Source of the DNA: Collodictyon triciliatum
Taxonomy: Eukaryota > CRuMs
NCBI GenBank assembly: GCA_043381765.1
Contig: JBHJMP010000417.1
Location: 1 to 25,648, forward strand
Direction of reading: 5' to 3'
DNA length: 25,648 nucleotides
Shown here: positions 11,020 to 19,699 of the stretch, in pieces
Layout: every line of letters begins with the position of its first letter
Numbering within the stretch: position 1 is the stretch's first letter
Made by a program: the position numbers and the translations under genes
Notes under the pieces: model-generated
Database searches by the model: none
What the model was told of the DNA's origin: nothing
What the model saw: the letters and a program-made list of their open reading frames with translations, nothing else

Positions 11020-14000
11020 ATGTCAGCCGCGGACTTCCACAAGACACTCCTCCGTTGGCTTCAGTCCATCGGGTAACGCAGAAGTCTACCGCATATCCAG
11101 ATTCACTCTGTGATGGTATTTGTGGCTTTCTCCAGAATATGCCTTTGCCTCTGCCTCGACCGGGCAGTCTGTTGATTACATGCCTGGTGCACTTGCAGGT
11201 TCCCCACCAAAATACGCGGTGAGCAGCTGGAATGGGTCAACGACGAGCCTAATCTTCGCGTTTTTCTTCAGTCTTTGATTTCAAGCATATCACAAAATTC
11301 TATTCTTTCCTTGGACGACATTATAGCTCTTCAAACACTCCAGTCGCAGGGGAAGGTACTCATCGACTTTCGTTCAATTCACCCCATAGTTAATCAGACG
11401 GGTTACATGTTTATACAACGGTTATCTTTTGAACTTTATTTTAATTTATTTTAATTTATTTTAATTTATTTTAATTTATTTTAATTTATTTTAATTTATT
11501 TTAATTTATTTTAATGATATTATATTTATCTAACTATATATAATAATATAATATCACTTAACTTATTTTATTTTATTGGTGAATATAAAATATTTTATGT
11601 CAATATCTCATCTCAATGAAGCGCACACACCCGTCTTATGAGTGCTCTCTTGTTGCCTTACAACCATTTAAAACCCATGAAAAAATATAGCAAAGTCCAA
11701 GGGGGCTATTTTCCTACTTCTGTTCCTCATCATTTTAATTGTTTTCTACTCGAAATATGTATTGATATTTCTTCTTCTTCTTCTTCTTCTTCTTCTTCTT
11801 CTTCTTCTTCTTCTTCTTCTTCTTCTTCTTCTTCTTCTTCTTCTTCTTCTTCTTCTTCTTCTTCTTCTTCTTCTTCTTCTTCTTNNNNNNNNNNNNNNNN
11901 NNNNNNNNNNNNNNNNNNNNNNNNNNNNNNNNNNNNNNNNNNNNNNNNNNNNNNNNNNNNNNNNNNNNNNNNNNNNNNNNNNNNTACTACTTCTTCTACT
12001 TCTACTTCTACTTCTACTTCTTCTACTTCTACTTCTACTTCTACTTCTACTTCTACTTCTACTTCTACTTCTACTTCTACTTCTACTTCTACTTCTACTT
12101 CTACTTCTACTTCTACTTCTTATTCTACTTCTTCTTCCCTGAATAGCTGGTTCCTGAAGGAAAACTCCAAGAATCATTAAAATCAAAGAAGGATTCACCC
12201 ATTTTGAAAGAATCTACTGTGGAAATTTCGTCATCGGAACACTTATTGCGCGACAATGAAGAGAAAATTAACCTCTTGAAAGAAAAGGTATCAAAGATGA
12301 GTGAAACACACGCTCTTCTCATGAATAGACGACAAAGACTTCTTCAATATTCAAACGCGTTGGGTGCGTTACATTTCTCTTTTGAATATCAAAGCATGCC
12401 CCTTCCATCCATATGATTATGGCATCGAGTCATAGTATATTAGAATCAATTACGAATACGTGTATTGCTTTTCAGCTGAAAAGAAAGAACGGCTAAGAGT
12501 CACAGAACAGCATGTCCAATCTAAATTCAAAGCCACTCTAAGTCAGGTTGGGACACAAAATTTGCTATTTGCTTCATAAATGATTTTTTTATTTCATCCT
12601 TTTTTTGCTTTCGCTCTATGGTTTGCGTACCCATCAAAACAATACAATTGTACTCATGCATTGGTTTCTAGTTGGAACTTAAAATATCTGAGTTTGAACG
12701 GTGCATTTCGAGTTTGAAGGAAAAAGTGGACAAGTTAGTTGAGGAAACCAAGGTTTCAAACACCAACATGTCCCATGATGAAAAAAACGGGTTTCTTTTC
12801 CTCTCAAATGAAATTTTGCAATAAAACTGACCAGACATTAGTACATGCACAAACATAACGCCTTTTTGATGGCCTGTCATCATTAAATAAACACTGTGAA
12901 TCATAGCCCGTCTCTCCTTCACCTTCAAAATTTTTCTCCCTATCTGCAAGAAGATGACAACTTTACTCGAGAAATCAAAGCATACCTCCAAAAACAGTTT
13001 CACCAGGTTGTGAATAATTGTATTTGCTCCTCTTGGGGGAAAGAAACTCTTGAAAAGATATAGCTCTTTATCAAATATGTATTATGGTTTAATAATAATT
13101 ATTATCATTATTTTTTTTTAAAAAAAAACAACATGTTTAGGGTCCATCAAGCATATTACAAGGAGAAGACACTAACCAATATAAATGGTTTGATGTAAAC
13201 GACGCTTCAAAATATCTTGTCAAGGGGGATCCAAGAGAAACCTATGAAAACTCGTGCAAAGAACTTGCAAGACTTGGAAATGCGTATTTAAACTTACTTC
13301 TATCTTGTTTGTCTAATCATTTTAGTTATGATTGATACTGTAATTGATTCCATATTTTATCAAGAAAATAATATGAAAAGATGGAGACGACCAAATATTT
13401 CTCAAAGAACATGCACAGTATTCCATAAGTCTGAAATAGACTTTAACATCTCGTAGATTTTTATGGATTTTCATCTGTTGCATGTTATTTCTACCAACAG
13501 ATTCTCGATTGGGCATGAGCAAAAAATTCGTGCTCAAGTTAGACATTCACGTGCTCATGGAAAAGTGATTGGTCTTGAAAATCTTCTTACAAGCACTCAT
13601 AACTATGGCGCTATGACAGAAAGGCAAATACAATCCCTCATTGCTGATAAATCCAACACGTGGAAACGTCTATCATTGGTTTGTTTCAGTAGTAATACAT
13701 ATTTCTGATTTTTTTAAAATAAAAACCAATCTCTGCCTTTAAAAAAAAATATTCAAAATCACTGTTATTATGCCGCACTCATATTTTATTTTTCATAATC
13801 CTTACCGAAAATATTCAATCTAGGAAAATCAACACCTAGTGAATCAAGAAATCATTCCAACTATAAAAGAAATGCAGTCCCTTCAGGTTTCTGTCGTTAT
13901 TTAGAAAAATAATCTTCACAACAAAAAACTGGTCGCCTGACACGGCTTTTTGTCATTATAAATTTACAGAAAAACGTATTGATTCTAAAAATTGACTACC

Positions 14001-15823
14001 CCAACATAAAATAAGCTATCCACGATTCTATCTGGTGACTATGACTTGAAGATTTCCCGACAAAATTACCACACTGAAAAACAAGATAAGGTATGACTAT
14101 GATATTTTAGCTTCATAATGGATTAATCTAGATATTGACTAACCAGAATGTCGGTCCGTGAATGAAAGGTAATAAATATGTTGATTGGACAACAAGCCAG
14201 ACACGTTCTATTTTCTTTGGCGATGCAACAAAGTGGTGGTCATATGCAAATGGTTCAAACTCTGGTCGAAAAAATATCTTCAGAGCTATCTTTGTATCAT
14301 GACTTTCATCAACAAAGAATGGTTTAAATTTTATATCAAGATTCCTATGCACAAAATTAGATTTACAATCTATAAATAATTGACTTTCAACTCTTTCATT
14401 TCTAGTTTCCCCTTTGCTTGACTTAAATTCCCAAAAAAAAATATCCTCATTTCAAGGAATACGTTTACTATTTTTACTTATTATTCCTTACATATTCGAA
14501 GTTTGTATATATAATGTGAATATGCTTCACAGATTGTTGGACAAAGAATTTCAGCTCCCAATCAACAACAGCAGCGTAAAACGATAGATTCTAAGGATTA
14601 TCTATCATACGCACTGCACACCATTCTTCACGGTCGTGTTGGTGGGATTGAATTTCCTTGCTCATCATAAATTAGTTTAACCATTAAAAAATGAATTATA
14701 TAATGTAAATAAAAAAGAATTCCTTTTTGTAAATATCTAGCTGGATGAATTAATCTCTTTTTTTTTATTTTACCAATTAAGCTGTTTCTGGTTTATGATT
14801 GATATCGTTTTTGTTTGCCATAGAATCGGACGTCCCATTCATTAGGCTGGATGCAGCATCAGCAAAATCTTCTCAGATTGGAGAGGAAATTCGCACTGTT
14901 GAGAGAAACCGCGGATTAATCCACTCTGAATTCGAAAGGATGGTTACCACGATGTATATATTTTTTTATTTTGATTTATTTTTAAAATAAAGAAAATATT
15001 GATTACCCTTGTTATTTTTATTTGCTTTTATATCAGAAATTGAGTTGTCATTTTAATTCATCCTACGTGCAAACAGCGAAGAATCAGTTTCATCACTCAG
15101 AAAAATGTATAACCAATGTGGTAAATCGTCTGACGGGCAATCACCTATTGAAGTTACTCTTTATGAAATTAATTGCATCAAAATCGACAACACAATAATG
15201 ATGATGATAATAATAATTTTGTTTTATATTGAAAGGAAGGGCCTCTTTCTCAAAGCTAAATAAATTTTTGTTTCTATTTTCTGTGTTACATTAAATATTA
15301 TTAGTATTGTTATTGTTATTGTTGTTATTATTATGATGATTATTATATCCTCGCACAGGAGCTCAAGAAGGAACATCAGAAGCTTTCGTCGAGCCTTGGC
15401 AGTCTCAGCGACGTACTCAACTCACTAATTGAAGAAAGAAGCTCCCTCCTTCAAGTATGTGCATCCAATTCGTTGCATGGTATCGCCATCATAACACTAC
15501 CTCCCTTCTGTAGGATATCCAGCGCTGGCCGAAGGAACAACGCGACGAACGCAAGCTCTATGTCCAATTCTTTCTTGCACCCGATCATCTCCGTGCCTCT
15601 GTCGGTGAACTAGAGCGAAGGGTTTGTTGAGAAAGTGTTCTCTCTTCTTTGTCTTTGTCTTTGTCTTTGTCTTTGTCTTTGTCTTTGTCTTTGTCTTTGT
15701 CTTTGTCTTTGTCTTTGTCTTTGTCTTTGTCTTTGTCTTTGTCTTTGTCAATCGGCTGCACATAGTTGTCTGACCGCAAGTCGTAAATAGGTTGCTGCGC
15801 TCAATCCGTCAAAAGCGCAGTAG
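11020..15823 (+). CDS. HAUS3: HAUS augmin-like complex subunit 3, 16 exons, about 572 aa
   Basis: Exons: 11020-11072, 11199-11355, 12147-12363, 12476-12546, 12672-12790, 12907-13006, 13141-13283, 13501-13678, 13824-13886, 14016-14090, 14533-14632, 14824-14953, 15077-15152, 15359-15454, 15514-15621, 15791-15823. HAUS3 is a long coiled-coil subunit of augmin, which recruits gamma-tubulin complexes to spindle microtubules for branching nucleation. Visible family features in order: N-terminal helical domain (DFHKTLLRWLQSIGFPTKI, then LRVFLQSLI); heptad-rich segments; REIKAYLQKQFHQG (compare the family's TSYTKKQFFQG); GDYDLKISRQNYH; RKTIDSKDYL; and a C-terminal KLYVQFFLAPDHLRASVGELE. Length is close to animal HAUS3, about 600 aa. 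All phases agree. Two ends are uncertain: exon 5 could stop at 12769, and exon 13 was extended to 15152 to keep frame. Confidence 0.88.
11437..11515. repeat. (TTTTAATTTA)n minisatellite in HAUS3 intron 2
   Basis: Seven or eight near-identical 10-base units of TTTTAATTTA inside the intron between exons 2 and 3. Confidence 0.9.
11768..12135. repeat. (TTC)n and (TTCTAC)n microsatellites around an assembly gap, HAUS3 intron 2
   Basis: Perfect (CTT)n from about 11768 to 11884, then 100 N (11885-11984), then a (CTTCTA)n array to about 12135 that ends 12 bases before the exon 3 acceptor at 12146. The arrays give long poly-Ser/Leu/Arg pseudo-frames. The pyrimidine-rich array adjoins the splice acceptor and may act as its polypyrimidine tract. 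Intron size is unknown because of the gap. Confidence 0.95.
11885..11984. other. Assembly gap (100 N) inside HAUS3 intron 2
   Basis: Exactly 100 N between a (CTT)n array and a (CTTCTA)n array, so the sequencing break was caused by the repeat. No exon appears to be missing because phases on both sides agree. Confidence 0.95.
15640..15750. repeat. (CTTTGT)n microsatellite in the last HAUS3 intron
   Basis: About 17 units of CTTTGT between the exon ending 15621 and the final exon at 15791. The minus-strand Lys-Thr and Asp-Lys frames here are artefacts. Confidence 0.95.
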
Positions 15824-16690
15824 CAGATGGAGTAGCTGCACAATGAACAATTAAAAAAAAACAATACCCCTACCCATCCATAGATTTATGTTAAATCTGT
15901 ATCTTCATTCTATCCCATACATAAATTTGGTGAGTCTGTTTGTTTGTGCACATGTTCGCGCGAATGTAAATTTCCTGGGTTGATGGGAATTAAATGAAAA
16001 TACTAAATCTGTAATTTCCAAAGTCTAAATTCCAAATCTGTAAAATAAATGTAAACTTATATTCATCACACTGGGAGAGACTAAATTGATAGAAGCAACA
16101 TGAAAAAACGCAATTAATAAGAAAAAAATGTCCTTTGTTGAAAAATAACCCACTGAGAGAAAAAGGACACATTCTCTGGTAAATAATATCAACGCACTGG
16201 AGTTCTTTCCTTCTTTCTCCCAACCCCACCACGCTCTGAAGCCGGAGAAAAAAAAACAAAAAAACACACAAGCGATCGGAAAGAGCGATCCTGGGAAGGA
16301 CGAGACCGTCTACCAGGAGACCAACGCCACAGCCCTGCCCCATGGAACGCCCACTGACCGCACGCAAACCGAGAGGGCCGATGCAGCCAGTGCAGAGAGC
16401 GAAAAGGTCACTTTACTACATCCCTTGCAACACAGGTTATGCACCGAGACACACCGACGATCAAGACGCCAGCTGCCACCGACCCGTGAGTGCAACAAGC
16501 TAATAATAAGACAGAGCGAGCTCTTCGAATAAAGGAAAAAAAAAAAAAGACAGAGCGAGCTCTTTGAAAGAAAGAATAATAATGAAGGGAATAAAAAAAA
16601 AGGCTGAAAGGCTCAAGCCACCGACCCACGGGTAGCAAGATAAGTATGAATATATCACTTATCATAAGTTGCTCTGACTCGTTTATCTTC
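15824..16690. other. Region downstream of HAUS3 with a GC-rich, internally repeated patch
   Basis: About 15824-16200 is AT-rich and featureless. A GC-rich patch at about 16220-16640 carries two copies of a 16-mer (GACAGAGCGAGCTCTT at 16510-16525 and 16549-16564), and an 11-mer (GCCACCGACCC) at 16475-16485 and 16617-16627. Minus-strand frames of 60-125 codons exist but look like no family. I see no tRNA or snRNA. Confidence 0.45.
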
Positions 16691-16848
16691 TCTTTTTTCT
16701 TTTTCTTCTTTTTCTTCTTTTTCTTCTTTTTCTTCTTTTTCTTCTTTTTCTTCTTTTTCTTTTCTCTTTTTCTCTTTTTCTCTTTTTCTCTTTTTCTCTT
16801 TTTCTCTTTTTCTCTTTTTCTCTTTTTCTCTTTTCCTCTTTTTTCTCT
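16691..16848. repeat. (TTCTTTTTC)n and (TCTTTTTC)n microsatellite
   Basis: A pyrimidine-only tract. The first half is TTTTTCTTC units, the second half TTTTTCTC units. It precedes the short frame at 16873. Confidence 0.95.
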
Positions 16849-16872
16849 CCTTCGGTCTCATTCAGCCTGTAA

Positions 16873-17064
16873 ATGGATAAACTTCATTACAAAGGATGTG
16901 AAGAACTTGGTTTTATCCCTTTCAAGGCACAACACTTTTTATGTGACGAAAGTCCAAGGCATATGGCAGTTTATTGCACATACAACCATGGAATTAAATC
17001 TGAGTTGAAGAAAGCAGGAGCTTTGATGAATCCAAGAAGGAACCTGAATAATACAACAGTATGA
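16873..17064 (+). CDS. Unassigned short reading frame, 63 codons
   Basis: ATG at 16873, stop at 17062-17064. The product is cysteine- and basic-residue-containing with ordinary composition (starts MDKLHYKGCEELGFIP; later SPRHMAVYCTYNHG). I do not recognise it. It lies about 500 bases before the first Fanzor-like residues, on the same strand, so it could be part of the same mobile element, an exon of a lost gene, or chance. No splice partner was found. Confidence 0.2.
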   Translation: MDKLHYKGCEELGFIPFKAQHFLCDESPRHMAVYCTYNHGIKSELKKAGALMNPRRNLNNTTV

Positions 17065-17543
17065 TTAGTATATATAATATGGTTAAAAATACTTAATAAT
17101 CTCATTCTGTTGCTATAACCAATTTATATTTTATTTTTATATGTGTAATATCATTCAAATTGAAAGATTACAAACAAGCTGTTGCCTTGGCCCAGACAGA
17201 ACCCACCCTATAAACCTGCCACCAACATGAATTCCAAAAAAGCATACTATTCACACTTGCGGTGGTAATCATGTTGTTTGGGCCGATATGTTGACTTTCA
17301 GTCGCAATGGCCGTATGGCCGTCCTTTCGAACTCGCCGAATCAGCTCTCATCGTTTTGTCTCAAAATACTTATAAAAAACTATGTGAGTTTGTTTGCCGC
17401 AATGCGCACATTTTGAGAGTCTCGGTAGATGCTTAATTTTACCTGAATTGATTTTATGCATTTTATTTTTATTTATTTATTAAATTGACTGTTTTACTAA
17501 AGTTTTATTAAAATTGAAAACTCGGTAGTTTTCTAAAGGAAAA
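17065..17543. other. Unassigned DNA upstream of the Fanzor relic
   Basis: Around 17240-17390 there is a plus-strand stretch with protein-like codons (HTCGGNHVVWADM), but its frame is short. CTCGGTAG occurs at 17421-17428 and again at 17521-17528, and the inverse CTACCGA at 17617-17623. The left boundary of the mobile element is probably in this region but cannot be fixed. Confidence 0.35.
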
Positions 17544-19424
17544 AGTAAAACAAAGACTTTCAGACTAAGAATAGAAAATGTCTTGAGTTTGAGAGTCTAA
17601 ACTCTGTAAAACCAGACTACCGAAATGTGAAAACGTCTCCAAAGTCGATTGTAAAGAATGCGGATGACTATTACAAAATCAACGATACGGTTTTATTGTG
17701 TCATTTTTGGTTACCGAGACTTGTCTGTTTGCAAGATGTTACATATTGAAATCACAAAACTCACAACAATCGATGAAATGATTATTCATTTATTTTTTTG
17801 TACGCTTTAAAGATAGTCGGAGTAGTTTCACAAGATAGACCCGCAAGATTAAAAAAAAAAAAAACAACCATTTACGAGTAAAGATATGATGACTTTTTAT
17901 CTCCATGATTTTCGATTCCTTTTGTCCCGAAAAGAACGCTTTCCGTTGGTTGGACTCTCTCATGTATCACCGTACTTGGCGAAGCAAATATTCACAGCTT
18001 ATCATAATAACATTAAGGGGCAATTTGTAAAGAGGCTAATGCGCTTTACAAATCAAACAGTTCCTAAAGATGAGAATACTATGGAAGCTATTAAAAAGGC
18101 AGAGTTACAAAAGTTAAAAAAGCCACCTTCGAGAAACTCCAAATACCAAAACAATATAAAGAATGGGATATAATGCATTTGCATCGTATCATTCCCAGCG
18201 GTATTGAAAAAGGTATCGAATTTGACGTCAAAGTCAATCCAAATAAGTACATTCCATGTCTGATTTACATGAAACACATTTTTGAGAACATTGTAGCCAA
18301 ACAGTTTCAACCAATCCCCATAAGAACTAATAATATACCATGCATATTACTCTAGATACTGCATGTTTGATAGGTCTATTAGTATCAACTGGAAAAAATT
18401 ATTACTGAAGAATATATCAGGATGCAAAGAGACACTATGGGATAAGTTCTTTGAAATGAAGAAGAGGGTTTTCATCAAACAGACTACAATTTTAAATACA
18501 TGATACAAACAGACGGGTTGGCAGTGTCATTATTGTTTGAAAAGAAAGGTATTACAAATTCAAAAATCCAAATATAACCAAAAAAACCAAGAATATGTTT
18601 ATATAGGTGAGCTTTCCGAAGAGCAGCTATCTTTATTAGCGACAAAAAAATAGTTGGAGTGGACGCAGGCAAGTTTAATTTTGTTTACATGGTGGATGAG
18701 ACAGGTAAGAAATACGCTACACGGCACACCAAAGAAGACATGATAGCGAATCTCTTAAAAATCACAAAATACTCTTGCGTGAGAAAGAAAGGTAGATGCT
18801 TCAGGGATATCTATGGCAACATATATTTACAAAGTGCTGTTTCTTTTGGTCACAGGACTTTTGAAGAGAATCAGCAGTTTGAGACATCAAGAGTATATTT
18901 AATCGATTTAGAGACATAACTGAGTAAACATAATTCATGCTCGGTCGATTATGAAAAATTTTTGAAAATGTGTATCTTTGAAATCAAGATACCAGATAGA
19001 ATTATCCAGATTTTATGTACAAGGAACTTTTCGAAAGATGAGATGGGACATTATGGAAATACGAAAAGAAGTGAACAATTGTTTATGGATCGAATTGTAA
19101 AGACATTTGGCAAGGATGTTGTACTGGTGTATGGAAACTGGAGCAGAAAATCTCGATGAAACATTTTATGCCAACAATTGGAAGGGGATTACAAAAAATA
19201 CTACTGAATCGTTTTGAAGCAATTATTGTAAATGAATTTGGAACCTCCAAGATGTGCTGTATCTGCGAAAAAGAACTGGAATATATGAAACTGAACGGAA
19301 ATTCAAGAAAAAAGTGTATATGTGTCACATATGTAAAGTATGCATTCGCTCAGAAAGCAAACAAAGTATATTCTTGACAAGGGACTTTAACAGCGCTAAT
19401 AATATACACAAGAAAGTTCTTTAA
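17544..19424 (+). pseudogene. Fanzor (eukaryotic TnpB-like RNA-guided nuclease) pseudogene
   Basis: Conceptual pieces in all three frames follow Fanzor1 order: N-terminal strand KTFRLRIENVLS (17547-17582); AYHNNIKGQFVKRLMRF (about 18000); EFDVKVNPNKYIPCLIYM then PIPIRTNNIP (18218-18345); YMIQTDGLAVSLL (about 18499-18537); RuvC-I GVDAGK (Asp codon 18662-18664); KRSEQLFMDRIVKTFG and VLVYGNWSR (19068-19147); RuvC-II VNEFGTSKMCCIC (Glu codon 19234-19236); zinc-binding C-x-x-C segments; and RuvC-III TRDFNSANNI (Asp codon 19383-19385), ending in TAA at 19422. The frame is broken by a stop at 17598, shifts near 18115-18140 and 18340, a shift in an A run at about 18646-18652, a stop at 18917, and shifts near 19155 and 19320-19375. 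All three catalytic acids remain readable. No introns explain the breaks. A structured segment follows at 19463. Confidence 0.85.
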
Positions 19425-19462
19425 AATTCTTCAAAAAAACAAAAAAACAAAAAAAAACATAC

Positions 19463-19594
19463 GCCTCCTTAAAAAATAGGCTGTTGGGTCATTCCTGGCA
19501 GCCTTCACCACTACACGATCTTTGTGAAAAAAGCGGTGAGACCTTGGATACTAGCGCTCCAGGTTTCACCAATCGAAAGATTGGTATGCCCCTT
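19463..19594 (+). ncRNA. Candidate omega RNA (Fanzor guide scaffold) at the 3' end of the element
   Basis: A GC-richer block in AT-rich DNA, starting 39 bases after the Fanzor stop. By hand it folds into consecutive stems: 19479-19488 with 19494-19503 (10 pairs including three G-U, 5-base loop); 19504-19509 with 19535-19540, enclosing a small hairpin 19514-19517/19523-19526; 19541-19548 with 19558-19564 (one bulge); and a perfect 7-bp hairpin 19568-19574/19579-19585 closed by a GAAA tetraloop. TnpB and Fanzor elements encode their guide scaffold at the right end, overlapping or following the nuclease gene, with the guide taken from flanking DNA. Position and structure fit. The guide would begin near 19595. 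Identification is by structure and position, not by alignment. Confidence 0.6.
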
Positions 19595-19598
19595 CTAG

Positions 19599-19608
19599 TA
19601 TATATAAA
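19599..19608 (+). promoter_or_regulatory. TATA box of the GDPD gene
   Basis: TATATATAAA lies about 92 bases upstream of the ATG at 19700 and only a few bases after the candidate omega RNA. The leader between them is A-rich with AAAACGAAAACGAAAG. Confidence 0.45.
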
Positions 19609-19699
19609 CTATAAAATAATATAATAGGAGAAAACGAAAACGAAAGTGCAAATAAAAGAAGGCAGCTAGGCAAGGCAAGGCAAGTACAGTATATTGCAC

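Noticed and set aside
11638-12198. Poly-Ser, poly-Leu and poly-Arg frames
   Set aside because: They are translations of (CTT)n and (CTTCTA)n arrays and of N bases inside an intron.
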